Assembly: GCA_005408345.1 (NCBI GenBank)
Contig: SEMN01000048.1
Coordinates: forward strand, 1,157,001-1,221,000
Origin: Macquaria australasica
Taxonomy: Eukaryota > Chordata > Actinopteri > Centrarchiformes > Percichthyidae
Length of the DNA: 64,000 bases
Reading direction: 5' to 3'
Positions 34,714 through 48,575 of this stretch are shown here, piece after piece. A program made the position numbers and the translations under genes. The stretch's first letter is position 1; each line of letters starts with the position of its first letter. The notes under the pieces were generated by a model, which ran no database searches, was not told the origin of the DNA, and saw nothing but the letters and a program-made list of their open reading frames with translations.

Positions 34714-37206
34714 ACGAGCCCTCTTTCTACCAGCGTGACTTTCTTTCTCATCCTCCTCCTCCTTTTCCTCGTGCCTCTCCTTTTTCCTTTTAAAGACACC
34801 CCTGACCCCCTCAGAGACGACCTTGAGACTCTTCCGAATCTGGCTCTCTTCAAAGCCCTCTCACAGAAAACTCCCTCGTCCTCGCCCCCCCTCCATGTCA
34901 AAACAGACACAAATCAAAACAACTGAAGCAACCCGATGCACAGCCCATACGGAGCAAAGGACGTCTTGAAAAGAGCCAGCTTAGATGTATTCACACTAAA
35001 CTGAGTACAACCAAGGAGAAAAGAGGATTTTTTTGTTTTGTTCTGCCTGCTTCTGTACTAGTTATAGCATGAATGTTGAGTGTTAGAGTAGACGTTGCAT
35101 GTGTCAGAGCTCATGCGGGACCTCTATTTTGGAGGCCTTGATGATGAGGGTGCAGGGACAATGATGCCCCACACCGGAGCGGCTGCAGCCCCGCCCCTGC
35201 TTGTTAGGATGAAGAACCCCGTTTGAACTGTGGACTCCAGTTACCCCCCTGCAGCCGTCCTTCAAAGGACTTCCTCCACAGAACAGCTGCTCAGAATGTA
35301 TAATGGAGACAGCTTGCTACAACCAGCGAGTCGTGTGTCTGCTGCTTTCACTCGTCAGACAGCTCCAGTGAACTCTGAACACACTGCACCATTATACTCT
35401 CCCTGGCCTTTAGAGGAAGGGCCAGTGGAAGACTGAGTTGTGCTGATCTTTGTTTTGCAGAGATTTTGAAAAGCTGATTGCGATTTATTTTATGTTGGTT
35501 TTAATTTTTTGCTGCACGCCAAACCCCAAATTGTGTAGTCCAACCGCAGAAAAAGAGGAGAATGGAATTTTTCAAGGAGAGAAGAACATGACAGAGAAGC
35601 CTGTTGTTGCATAAAAATGTCATATGTTGATGAGAAAAATGTTGAGCACAGCACAAAAGAGTGAGGTAGAAGTAAAACAAACATTGCATTTTGCATCTTA
35701 AGAAGGGAGTATAGGCCCCTGCAATGTAAACGGACAAGATTTTAAGTGCGCATTCCTCAAGTCAAAGCAATGTGAACGAGACCGCTCCTCCACTAAAAAT
35801 TACTCCCCTTAAAAAGCATCATCACAGATCAGCACCACGCAACTCTAAGACCTATGAGTTCTCTTCTATTTTCTACCTCTGATGCAGCTTTCTCTTACTC
35901 TTAACTCAGTTCCTTTGCGGTCAGACGGTTTGTGTTGTCCCAGGTTTCAGAGCTGACCCTGTCAACATGTTTCCTCTAGCTGCTGAGGCTGCACAGCAAC
36001 TCGGTAATGCAAGAATCCACTCTGACAAAGACGCTTGATGACGTGGACTGAGAAGAACCTCGCCTGGCCACAGATGACTGAGTGGAATACCACGGCAGCA
36101 GGGTTTCAGTTCAGTGTGTCCCGTGTGCTGGAACCTGAGATGTCCCTTCTCTCTCATTGATTTGTTCCTTTCAGCCTGTTTTATTGATGTTTGTCTTGTG
36201 TTACAGTCTTATAGAAAATTTGGAAAAGCTCACAGGCTCCAAAATATTTTGTTGTACACAGTACTTAGCAAGTTGATCATGGAAAAAAATGATTTTTCTT
36301 TTTCTTTCCTCTGTCATTAAAAATCTTCAACTTCTTTGTTGCATGGATGAAAGATACTGTCTCCACACATGAATACTCACTGTGTGTAACCATATTTATA
36401 ACAGAATAGGGTAGACGATAACAAATAACAGCAAAGGAGTTGCATTTTCTATTTATTGAGAGGTACCAGATCACAGATTTTTTTAACAGTACTTTGATGA
36501 AATATTAATTGTTTTTTCACTTTTTTCTATCCTATGGAATCACACTGTAACTACATTTTTTCCCCTGGCTGCTATTATAAAAAGAAAAATGTTTAAAAAG
36601 TGAATTTCTGTGTCGTATTAATATTGGCTTCAGGCTGCTATACTGTCGATTTAACTTTTACTTACAGCTTAAACTGCCACAGATTTACAGTATAGTTCTA
36701 GAGAGCTGGAAACCAAAGTTAACTTGTATTAATCTTTAATTTAAAAAACAAAAACAAAAGAAAAGTAGCTTAAGGAGAATACTAAATGTCGCTTCACTTC
36801 GCTGAGTCTGTTCAGTGAGGTTTTGTGATCACTCTGTGGAGGGTTTGTCTAGTGTTACTGTATATCAGCTTAACTTTTGTGCTCCGATGATAACTCAGTG
36901 CTTATCTGTAAAATGTTGACCTGCCAGACTCCCATTATAACAGCTCACAGTGTGTGATGTTCCTAGTGATGTGTGTGTAAGAGACAGAGGGTGATTTATG
37001 AGCAGGAATAGGAAGGAACACAGTTTAACAGCAATATACTGTAATTTTTATATTCTCTGTGCATATATGAATGTAGGCACTATGGTTGCTGTACTGTTTT
37101 ATGTCTATAATCACAAACCTGTAGCACTTAAAAAAAGTGAATTGTGTTTCTGTTGTTTACTGCTATATCCACGATAAGCTAGCGGGATCATATTGTTCCT
37201 AATAAA
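34714..37206 (+). other. bcl2: bcl2 3' untranslated region
   Basis: A 2.5 kb non-coding stretch follows the bcl2 stop and ends at AATAAA 37201-37206. It is AU-rich beyond 35440 and carries ATTTA motifs (for example within CGATTTATTTTATG near 35481-35494 and CTATTTATTG near 36449-36458), candidates for AU-rich decay elements. Three matches to the miR-15/16 seed target are present: TGCTGCT at 35340-35346, and GCTGCTA at 36568-36574 and 36634-36640. Human BCL2 also has a long AU-rich 3' UTR regulated by miR-15/16, but function here is not shown. Confidence 0.75.
37201..37206 (+). terminator. Candidate polyadenylation signal of bcl2
   Basis: AATAAA is followed within 30-60 bases by TTCATGTTGCGTCTGCTTTTT, a GT/T-rich downstream element. 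It is the first canonical hexamer noticed after the stop codon. Confidence 0.65.
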
Positions 37207-37224
37207 CCAGATTTCTCAAGCAGC

Positions 37225-39319
37225 TGCAGTCCAAGTTCATGTTGCGTCTGCTTTTTTACTTTTTTATATTGATTCTCAGCTTCATCTCTGAGCATGTCAG
37301 ACAGAAAGAGAATAAGAGATGTTTAGGTGGAGAGCAGTGTATCAACAGTGCTCTTTTGATTATCTGTTATCCATCCACAGCTGTGAGCTGTGTATATATA
37401 TATAAGCCTGGTTGTGTCAACGTGACAAGTCTCCTTGTGAAGGAGGACTAGGCTTATGCATGAGCAGCAGCCGCACCCCATCAGACATCAAAGCTGTCCC
37501 CAAACACTGCACTTGTCAGCCTCCCTCTTCTGCTCCATATGCTGCTAAACACGAGTGCAAAAACCCAAATGCCCTGCGGCCAGGTTTTTTTTTACACCCC
37601 CTTCCTCTGTTCTGATCACACTTGTCTTCAAAGGCCACGGCACTCTTGCTGCTCGGTGGAATTTGTGAAAAGCATGATGCAGTAAAACTAATGTTGAAAG
37701 AGTTGAGTGGGTGCGAGAAAATGAGGAGTGAAAGAAAGTGGTGGTGGTGGTGATGAGTGTGTGTGTAGATATATCCCTGAGGAGACCAACAGCGGAGGGA
37801 AGTTCATTTGGGCTGGAGCCCCACGCAATCCCTCCTCTCTCCCACTCGCCATGCATATAAAATGCATGACACGCTCTGAAGAGGAATTTTAAATCAAGCC
37901 CTAGACTTTCAAAAGAGAGTCCGGTGTGGGTGTGGATGGTGAATGTGTGTGTGTGTAAAGAAAGAGAGAAAGATGGGCAGTGAGAAGAGGAGAAGAGGAG
38001 GAGGGGGGAGGATAGTGGAGCCCTCCTGCCTCTTCTGCTTTAGGGCTACAAGGTGTAGAGGAGGCTTTCCCAGCGCTGGATATCACAGGGGAGATTGTGA
38101 GATCAAAGCAGATTGTCTGGAGTAAGTCTGGTCCAGTTTCACCCCTCATTTGGAAGTCCATCAGATCCACTCACAGTACCTTTGCCTCATTTAGGAGGCA
38201 ACCTTTGCTGCATTAAAAACATCCTGTTGAAATCTAGCGATTTCCTTGAAAGAGCTCGGAAATCATTCATCTCTTATTGGAATGTAAATATTCAATGAGA
38301 AAGAGGTCGTTACTTATTACACCAGGATGGGATCAACTGATTTTTGGATGAGGCCTTGTACTGTCTGATCTGTGTACTACAGTGTCACCTTGTGGCTGCT
38401 CCACAAATACTCCAGCAGGGTCAGGCAAAAACATACAGTAGTCTTTAAAAGTGCCTGCAAATTTCTACCTCATCTACAGGAGACGACAGCTGATTTCACT
38501 GAGCAGATCGTCTTCAAATATAGAGGATGAACCATCAGCTGCTGTAGTGTTCAGCTGAAATAAAAACCAGCCTTTTCTCGGCACTCTCTGGCACATGGCT
38601 GCCTATCCCTGCACTAAAATATCCTCGGGGCAGCATGCCACGAAGAGAAAAGGCTCCAGGCCTGAAAGCTCAACAGCTTACAGCTTTTGGTGATGACTGT
38701 TCAGCCGTCTGTGGTTAGTGCGATAGTCTTCTTAGAAATGTCTAATGACAGAAATGTGCGTCTTAGATCTCACGCAATATGGTAATCAGCAGGAAAGAAG
38801 ACATGGAAAGCATGTGCTGTAACTACCAACTACAAATCATGTGTGAGATCAAGTGATCAGCAGCAAAACCAAACAGACTATTTGTTCAAAGCTATAGAAA
38901 AGTGAAATAAAGCTCTTTAATGTCTAATACAAAGTGAGAGTCCTGAAGGTTAGTACACGTACCATGGTCTTGCTTTCGAATTTATGTGGAGTTGCTTTTT
39001 CAGGGTTTTGGCCGATTGCATATATGAAATAAAATTTCATAAAAATCAGCCTGCTGCAACCACTGACCAGATAAGCAAAAGGATGAAAATGGATGGAAAT
39101 GCCAAATTAGGAAACTATTGCAACAGTTACAGCAGTCCATCTAGAAAATAGTGTGTGTGTGTTAAAGAGGCTGGGTCATTGTTTATCCATTTGATCTAAA
39201 AAACGTATTTTTGTAGTTTAGTTAGAACACACATTTGTCTGGTCAAACACTGCAAGCACATCATTTTTAAAAGATATTTTACCTTAACATGTCCATCTAA
39301 ACAACTACAATACTGTATA
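37225..39319. other. bcl2-prkag2 convergent intergenic spacer
   Basis: I see no gene in this 2.1 kb. It contains short simple repeats (a TATATATATA tract near 37392-37403, GGT repeats near 37739-37751, GTGTGTGTGTG near 37944-37956). Open frames such as 37545-37856 on the - strand have no family features. It lies between the two convergent 3' ends. Confidence 0.5.
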
Positions 39320-39631
39320 TACAGCTGTAACGATTATCGTAATTTTTCCCCGCAATTAATCGTTGGTCTATACAATGTCAGAAAAAGTGAAAAATGCCCA
39401 TCACAGTTTTCTAAAGCCCAAGGTGACGTCTCCAAGTGTCTTGTTTATGTTCGATCAACAGTCCAAAACCCAAAGACAATCAGTCTACAATGATGAAAAT
39501 CACAGAAAATCCTCGGGAATAAAAAAGGTTTTTGCCATTTTTGCTAGAAAAAAAAGACTTAGATTAGTCGATCATCAGAATAGTTGGAGATTCATTTTCT
39601 GACGATTGACTAATCGATTGTTTCAGTTCTA
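39320..39631 (+). mobile_element. hAT-type short element, copy 2
   Basis: TACAGCTGTAACGATTATCG at the left and CTAATCGATTGTTTCAGTTCTA at the right correspond to the ends of the 49804-50115 copy. Internal phrases GGTCTATACAATGTCAGAAA, TGCCCATCACAGTTT, CAAGGTGACGTCTCCAAGTG and AACAGTCCAAAACCCAAAGA are diagnostic. The 8-bp flanks do not match clearly, so the insertion is old or its limits are off by a few bases. Confidence 0.75.
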
Positions 39632-39858
39632 TAAATGTATGCGTTTGATAAGGAGTCAAAATGCAGGGTAGTCAGGGTGTACTTCTGTAGTTACCAGGGG
39701 ATATTGAAGATTGTGGAGATATGTCAGACAAAAAAGGCTGGGAACCACTCGGCTATTGGAAACACATCCTTGGACCAGATTAAAACCAGGTACAAACACA
39801 GTGTGCACAGTTAAATATAAACTTAAGAACAAAGCTTTAAAAGTACATTCAGTGTCCA

Positions 39859-42800
39859 TTTATTTTTCTGCAGCCAGAAAAATAGAAAAAGTAAAACAAA
39901 GAACATTCATACTGCTGAAGTGTAGTTTCTCATGCTTGCACATTTACAGTACATGTTGATCTGATACAAAGTCTCTCTGAACCGGACATATTGCCACAAT
40001 GTATTTACAAAAATAACATTAAAACCGCAGTCTCTTTAAACATGTTGACACATTCATAAAAATAAAGCTTTATGTGACACGTTCCCCGAAAATGATTCTA
40101 TTTACAGTCAAAGATGGAGATGAGTCCTGTCGAGCTACAGCTGAGATAACCGAGTTGAGTTTGCATGTTTGTGAGTATCAGATTATCTGAAGTGTCAAAA
40201 CAACTGAAAATGAATGTTAAAAAAAAAAAAAAAAAGGGTTTTAAACATCTTGTAATACCATAACAAAAATACATCATCTAAATCCCTATGATGTAAAAAT
40301 CAGTGATAAGTATTCACTCCTAGTTCTTGGCTGATAGAATCCTTATTAATATAGTTGTATTTGCCTCTGATCACTGCGTGTTTTTGTGCCAAAATGATTT
40401 AGACTTTATTTAGGATTTTCTTTTTAGAACTTCTGACACGGTTTAAAAATCACAGAAAATGCAACCAAATGAAAGGAAAATCTTTTTTTTTTTCTTTTTT
40501 TTTTTTTAAATTAGAAGTAGAAAGTAGAATTTGCCAACTACTTAAATATAACACATTTATATCTTAACAGTTTATAAAAACCAAACAAAAGGCACAAATA
40601 AAGATTGGGCATCAATACCTCCATATTGGCACTGGCAAACTTTTTTTTTTTAAATTTGTTTTTAATGACAACAGTCATAAAACAGCCACATTGTAGGTGA
40701 AGTGTAATGAGTTGCATCTGTGAATGTTCACGTTCCTACACCAAACACGGAGTTTTCCGGGAGGTGGATGACATTATGTTACAAAATGCGACTAAAAATC
40801 AAGTGATGACAGCAGCATAATCACAACTACACACCCCGAAACACTGAAGCCCTAATTCAAAAAAGAAATGAATTCAGAAAATCAATCCTCAGTGCAGGAA
40901 CTCCACTTCGTTCAGCTGTCTAGCTCTTTGGTTGCTAAGCCTCTATAGTGCATCAGGTGCCTCTGGGACCTTCAGACTGGCTCTGCTCAGCCTCACGCTC
41001 CCCTACCTCAACCTTCAAACTTATTAACTCCCACAACGTCTCCACTTCAGCTGATGCTTCCTCCCTCTTACTCAGGCTCTCCTACAGGCATCTGCCGAGA
41101 AGAAGAAGAAGAAGAAGAAGAAGCGAGCGAGCACAAGTTAGGACACAACAGGGACACGGTGCATGAATAAACATACTTTAGCACAGACAGGATTACTGTT
41201 ATTTCACCAAAATCTTGTTTATCAAATCAGTTAATAATTGTACATAACACAACCTCACCAATGGCTCGGCTTTTGATAAACCTGCCATGATAACTGATGA
41301 TAAACGTGCCAAATATGTTTCACAAATCAATGTTTCTAGCAAGTTTTAATGACTTAAACTCCCCACTTGTGTGAGGATACAACCAGCAGAAATAAAGTCA
41401 ATAAAAGTAGGAGTAAACATAATTCTGCCTGCTTTTTACATGTAGCCATGTCTGTCTTAACGGAGCTTCCTGTTTTTAAAAACAAGATTTATCATTCTTT
41501 TTGAAGCCCTGAACGACTGCCTCATCGGACTTTGTTTTAGACCCAGTGAGAAGCTGCAGCAGACCAGTTAGTTTCACTAAACTGAGGTTGCGTTATGCAT
41601 ATAAATGACGATATAAACATTTCAGTAAAGCCTGGGTTGAAAAACAGTGAGCCTAGTCTTTAAAGTGGAGAGTTTGTTTGTCATGTTTCCTTCACGACAC
41701 TCCGCTGATCTGACGGAGTTACAGGCTGAACACGCAGCAACCTCCAATGCTGAAATCACTCAAATTATGCAGGCATCTGTTATTTGAATTAAAGCGTATC
41801 AATACAAAACATATTCACATCAAAGTAGAGCTTGCTACTGGCAAAATGCAGCTACATCTATTAAAAGCCAAACATAACTGAGCAGAATTTATAATACGTA
41901 AAGCCTCTGCATGGTTACGTCTTAGTTTACATTCAAACCTAACATTTGTGATTTAAACCACAGTGGAAAACCTAACTTTGTTGAAGTTTTTCGTTTGTTT
42001 TTGTGTCACTAGGGCCAATTATCTGTTTTTAATATAGTAAAAATTGACTCATCTTGTGTAATAGAGTTTGGGAAACATATCATCCCACCAGACTGACAGC
42101 TCTAGGGGACAGAGTGAAAAACAAACCAGATTCTAGCAAATGTTTCTTAAACGTAGCCTGATATACATTCATGTTGTTTGCTGTGGTTTACACACTCTGA
42201 TATTTGAGGTAGAAATGCATAAAGGGATAGTTCGATATGAGAATCAGCACAGACCTGAAGCTAGTCTTCATTCAATACATTTTACCTCACTTCGACACCA
42301 GGTTCGTTCCCAGTTCAGTTTGTCCTCGGTTCACGTTGTTGAGCTTTGGATCACTGCTGCCTGTCACATGTCAGTCCTCACTGACCGACCGTCTCTGTCC
42401 TCACATCTATTAAACTTCAAAGTTGTGGAGTGTTTCTGAATTTCATTCTCAGTCCCAAGAATCGCACCACATTTCTTGCTTTTCTCTCTCAATTGGGATA
42501 TTTGGTGCAAACCCAACTGTATCCAACAAATTAATACGTGTAAATGCACCACATGTTCAACCGCTGAACATGGTTGGTGTGAACATGCTTCTAACCAACT
42601 TGGACTATGTTAAAAATGCTGCTTACCGCTTTGTGCTACATGTGAAGGCAACAGAAGTGATGGCCAACCTCAGTCCGTCTATCTATGAAACTATGAACTT
42701 TGCTAATCTCTATTTACACTATGAAGTTGCTGTATAATGAAAAACAAGGTATATATCAAAGATATTTCAGTGCACTGGTGAGATCAGACATGGGATTTGT

Positions 42801-43032
42801 TTTTGAACCAGCAGCAGTGAACTCTCTTGCCCTGACACAACCATCCACACAACACTGCTGCACACAGCGGCATCCAGCAGGACAAACAGGACGTCAGGAA
42901 CCATGCCTCCTTACAGCCAGCTACAGGCGACAACCAGCCGTGAGTAAAATAGGCGTGTTTTCCTACCCGGGACAGGGTTAGAGGGCGGGGTGGGGAGAGA
43001 GCTCAGGGTCCAGGACAGAAGGGGAGTTGGTG
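39859..43032 (-). other. prkag2: Probable prkag2 3' untranslated region
   Basis: On the - strand this stretch follows the prkag2 stop codon at 43035-43033. Candidate polyadenylation signals (TTTATT on the + strand, AATAAA on the - strand) lie at 40405-40410 and 39859-39864, so the UTR is 2.6 or 3.2 kb long. A (GAA)n run is at 41097-41123, and T and A runs occur at 40484-40507 and 40220-40236. No other coding signal was seen. The UTR end is a guess. Confidence 0.5.
41097..41123. repeat. (GAA)n microsatellite
   Basis: A pure trinucleotide run of about 27 bases in the likely prkag2 3' UTR. Confidence 0.9.
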
Positions 43033-46000
43033 CTAGCAATGCTGAGCATCTATACCTGCAGGGCTGAGCACCAGGGCCTGGAGGATGTCCGACAGGGAGA
43101 CGATGCCCTCGATGCTGGAGCGCTCGTCCACCACCACCAACCGATGCACCTAGCAGAAAACACACAAAAACACAATTACAGATGAAGACGAGGTTATTCC
43201 TGGGTAACTAAATGTTTGCACACGTCTTTGTGTTTTTAAAACTCTCACTTCAGCTTTGACTATTCTGTCCACAATGGTCTCCATTGTTTCCATTTTGTGG
43301 CACTTCATGACTCCTTCGAAGTACTGAGAGCGATGTTTCAGAGCCTGTGTCACTGTGATGTCCAGGTTGTTGTACGTCTTCTCAGCTGCCAAGTTCTACA
43401 CACAAACATGAACAGGCATCGTATGAAGTGAGACAACAATTCACAGAGCTGTTTAGCCTCTAGTGTTTGGTATTTTGTCTCTTCAAAAACAAACTGTAGA
43501 AATATGAACTTACAATCACGTCAAACTTGGAGTAAATATCCACAACTTTGCCTGTAAGAGAACATAAAGAACTCCAGTGAGTAAGTAAGTTCATTTAGTG
43601 TTATTGTTGTACTTTGTCAACACTGAAGTTTGTGATTTTACCAGACTCATCCACCACAGGCAGGGCAGACACTCGTCTCTCCACAAAGATGTTGAGTGCT
43701 CTGATGATGGGCGTGTCCGGGTGGATGAAAGCAATGTCATGGTACGTGCCAATGCCCAGCTCCCCGAGAGTTTGCTTCATGAAAGCTGGCTTTGGCATTT
43801 CACACATCTAAAGAACACACACACAGTGAGGCAGGGACGTGTTCACTAGTCGCCACCCAATTCATTAAGTCATGTCACATTTAATCAATTTCTATATTGA
43901 CCACTAGGGGGCAGCAGACACGTGAAAGGGGGACAAGTTCCATCATAGAGATTAAAATGCTGTGCAAGCTAAACACTCATTCGTGGTTTTGCCGGACTCA
44001 CAAAAAGCTGGAGGAACTTGAGGATCCTCTTGTGTGTGAGAATATAAAGTGCGTTCCCCGTGACGGGGTCGATGACAGGCAGGCGGTGAATTTTGTTTTT
44101 GATGAGGGTGTACACTGCATCAAAGAGGCTGCAACACAAAAAACGCAATGACAAGTTACAAGTAGCACAATAAAATCTGCTCCCATGTGCACAAAAATGT
44201 GTCAAAACAGAAAGATTAAGAACTTGTAGTCAAACAACGTACCTTGCATCAGGTGATATGTTGACCAGAGGTTTGAATGTTGCTTGAAGGTAAACCTCTG
44301 TGTAATAAGAAATAAAATATTAAAGTATTTTATATTCTGCTTATAAAACAATGCTAAAATCTTACATTATGCATGCTACAAAAACATGACAGTATGATTA
44401 TGATGCTAACCTCTCCACGTCTCAAGCTTATGTTCCTCTAATTCATAAATTTGCACCTGAAAAACAAGAAATGGATGTCTGTTTAAGAGATAATACAACA
44501 ACAGAGAAATCCTCAATGAAAGAAGCAAATCTCATGCAAATGTTATCAGTCATGTGAACCTACCATCGGTGACTTATAGTATCTGTGTAGTATGATGATG
44601 AAATCTGTGATTGTCAGCATTCCTGCAATGAAAACAGGCATTAAAACACACTGAATCTATACAGCGCCGTGCCTGCAGGCATTGTGCAGGGCGTGGTCCA
44701 AACAACACATCACTGACACCCCCCTCCTGCTTTATCCTCACGCTGACGCTGGCATTCATTATTCATCACAGGCTGACTTGCAATAAACTCTACGCAGGAA
44801 AAAAAAAAAGTGCACATCAAAGCCAGTTCACCGCTGGTTTGGCTTTTGACACTGTCTTCCCAACAGAAGCTTTATTTTTTTATTATCGCCAACCTTTCTG
44901 AGCACTGGTCAATACAGAGGAGTCATTACTGTGCTTAATGGTTTATGACAGCTCTTATGACTTCTCCTCAATATAGTATCACGCTCCACTAGCCATGACC
45001 AGTGGCATTAATACACAGCGTTTCCTCTGTGCACCAGCACAGCAAGGGCATTTTCCATCTCAGTTAAGAGAAATTACTTTTTTTCTAAAACTAAACTATG
45101 GACTAAAACTATGCACACTGAAGTCTCATTAAGGTGCTGGAGTCAAATCTATAGAGCAAGTTAAGAAGACTAAAAGGCCTCTAAACATCTTTTCTCTTGC
45201 ACATTGCAAATTTAATTGATCAGCTCTGTCTTTTCTTATAAGATGGTATTTGATTTAAAGCTTGGCAATTAAATCTGCAACGTGCAAATTGTGTGGAAGC
45301 CTCTTTTCCTCTTATTTGGTCCAAATACTTGCAAGTATTTAGGATTTAACAACGTTTTAAAAACTTCAAACTCAGTGTAAAACATGCCTAACTTCGATCT
45401 GAACAGCAACAAATATCAGAAACAAACCTAAAAAACTATAAACAACAAAAACAGTACGAAACTACCAATTAAAACTCTATTTCCTATTGTACACACTATA
45501 AACAATTATTTTAGTATGTGATAAGAGCAGACAAAAGGCCATAAAGTCAGTTAGGTTTCTGGGTTCTTACCCACAAAGCTTTGCTTCTCTGTGTCCCATA
45601 GCGGAGCAGCTCGCACACCGTTGGCTACCAAGGCAAAGAACGCTTTTTTAACCTGTCAAGCAAAAAAAAAAAAAGAAAAAGAAAAAAAAGTCCAATTAGA
45701 CTATACGATAAGATTATATACAATACTTCACAACAATATGTGATTATCTTTTCTGGAGCTGAAGCACTTAAACTTTTAGTAGAAAATTAATCAGAAACAA
45801 TTCTGATAATCAATTATGTTATTCAATCACGCAATAAATAGCAATTATTCACTGATCCAAGCATCTTAAATATGAAGATTTGGGGGTATATTCAATTTAA
45901 GATTTACTTTAATAAAATATCTTTAGGTTTTGGACATTTCAAGATGTCACCTTGGGCTTACCGAACTTGTGATGGGAATTCTTTACCATTTTATTGACAT

Positions 46001-48540
46001 TTCATAGACTAAACAATTAAGCGAAAAAGAAAATTGACAAATTAATGTCTAATCAAAAATAATCTTTGGTTGCAGCCTTCATCAGCATCTGATGACTATT
46101 TGTTTCCGTCACATTCTCCTGAGTAGAAGTGAAGTACAATCTAAACTCTTGATGGCTTTGAGTTGGTTTTAGTATTTCCGTTTCCTTTAGATAAGGGTCC
46201 TTAACTCTGAGCTTCAGTGGATTTAGTGGTTGAAGATCTACACATCAAAAGAGGTCAGACCTCCCGAGGATTACTGTTTAACAGATTTACGGCAATTTCA
46301 TCAACCATCTCATAGAAACTGCTCTGAGGCAAATACTCCCGCTTATTTTATTGTACATTAACTTAGGCTGAATGTCTCTTTCGGTTATCAAGACAAAAAA
46401 AACCTCAATATCATGTAAAGGTTTGTCTGCAGGTAAAGAAACATTATTTTGTCACAGTACTAACTTGGAGTGCTGTGTCAAACACAACAAGCTTGGAACT
46501 TGTGGGGACGATGTCGTAGCACTTGTGGGATTTCATAAAGCGCATGTAAATATCACTCTCAGGTTCAGCAGCTGTAAGAAGAAAAAGCAGGAAAGTACTT
46601 TTAGAGGAAGGAGAAATCTCTCAGGGAATATATGAATGAGAGACTGGAAACAAAACACACACTCAGAGCCTAAACAACCATTATGGGTCTGGATCACTTA
46701 CAGCCACTTTACTGCTCCATCTTACTGATAATTAAGCTCTGCTTTAAGCACCAACAAGCACAAAAACAGTGGAAAAACACAAACAGCAAAGTACTGAAGG
46801 AGTAGTTTGATGATTACAGTTTTTTTCCACATGGGTGAAACACAGAGCGGATTCATCTGTTAGTTTACTGACAAAATGAGAAGAATATTTAGTTATTTAT
46901 CATTAAGTAACAATAAAACCTTTGCTTGTCCCAGCTCCTTAAACGTAAAGATTTGTTGATTTTCTGTTTTATATCATTGTAAATTGAAATATTGATTGTT
47001 GGTCAGACAAATGAGCAATTTGAATACATAACTCTGGGGTCTGGGTAGTTGTCATTACTTTTTTCTAATATTTTACAGATTGAATGATTTTTTTTATCTT
47101 TAGTTGCAGTCTCACTCACATGCAGCACTGAGACAATGAGTTCAAAAGCTTTTATTACCATGATAAAATGTAAATAGGAGACCTGTTGAATATCTCTTTC
47201 AAATGCAAGTAGTCTCTCCAGCATTTCACAGTTCATCATTTATCAAGACCGCTGCGTAAAATTCGCATTTAAAAAAAATATTCGACTGAGACATTTAGAT
47301 AAACGGATCTGTTATGACAAACTGGTGAAATCAGACGCCTGTAGAGGGAATCCCTCACATTTCTGACTGAATTCACTCGCTGGATGTCTGTGGAGAGGAC
47401 TGAGCAGACGCTGCATACGGCGCACTGCGAACACAGTCTTTAAAAACACATTTAACACTGATATTTGTAGCACGGTCTGATTATGCCTTTGTCTGGAAAC
47501 AACTGGAGTAGCTACCTATGATATCCTGATGTTACGGAGTCACCTTTACATAACATTGCTAATTGCGCTGAAGGTAGTAAAACAAGAGCAGTGGGTCAGC
47601 AGCAGACGGACACTTACCATCATCGTCTAGTTCAAGTTTCTCCAGCATGCCTTCGAATAAACCGTAGACCTGTGAGGGAGGAAAAGGGCACAAGTTTGCA
47701 GTGAAGAGCGCAGCAAATCCTCACAACAACACACGGCAGCGCACGACAAAACTTTGCTGTAGATTTGTGAGTGAGCAGCAGGGTGAAGCGACTTTTCCCC
47801 AGCGGCCCAGCAGACTGTGGTCACACCGAGCGCGGTGCGCAAAACACCAAAACAACACACAAAAAACGTCGTGCGCCACCGGAGTTTTACCGATTACATA
47901 AAGCTTCTCCAGGTCCGCTAAATATACACAGGTAACGTGACAAAAGCATTGTGCTGTGGAGCTGTAACTTCAGTGGCACATTATTATTAGACTACACACA
48001 CCCCTTAAAAACTTGGAGTGGAACAGTCCTGATCCATTCGCTGCAGTAGGGGGGGAACCAATGCCTACACGCTGCGCAGACAGCCACTACACGCGCGTGT
48101 GAGAATTAATCCCACCACAATAAACCAGCTGAATTCATTGTTACATAATCTGCCAAACAACAATCACCACAGGAAAAGTCTCTCACGTGAAGCGTGGAGA
48201 AAAAGCAGGAAGCTCCACGCGCTGTGGACACACCCCTCCATGCAGCGCAACCTGGTTCCTTCACCATATTAGGAAATCCCTTGCGTTGCTTAGCAGCAAG
48301 AAGCTGGGGATGCCTTATCACATCCTCAGGGTTCATTTCTACTGACAAAAAGAGCGACATGGCCGAGCTCTACAAAAACAACTCTTTTGCAACCTCGGCA
48401 GTGGCAGCAACATGAGAAAACTATGCTATTTGCATATCACAGACATATACAGGCGATACCCAGCGGAATATGCTGAGTCATGCTGAGAGATTTGCATACT
48501 CAGAAGCTTACTTGTTGACACATGATTTCCCTTGGCCCCT

Positions 48541-48575
<35 letters not shown>

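Noticed and set aside
34539..34910. Open frame of 123 codons on the - strand over bcl2 exon 2
   Set aside because: It is the antisense shadow of the real exon and of the AG-rich 3' UTR start.
48106..48360. Possible alternative first exon of prkag2 (MNPEDVIRHPQ...)
   Set aside because: The residues look protein-like, but the only nearby donor (CAG|GTTGCG) is weak, the phase is uncertain, and I know no matching isoform.
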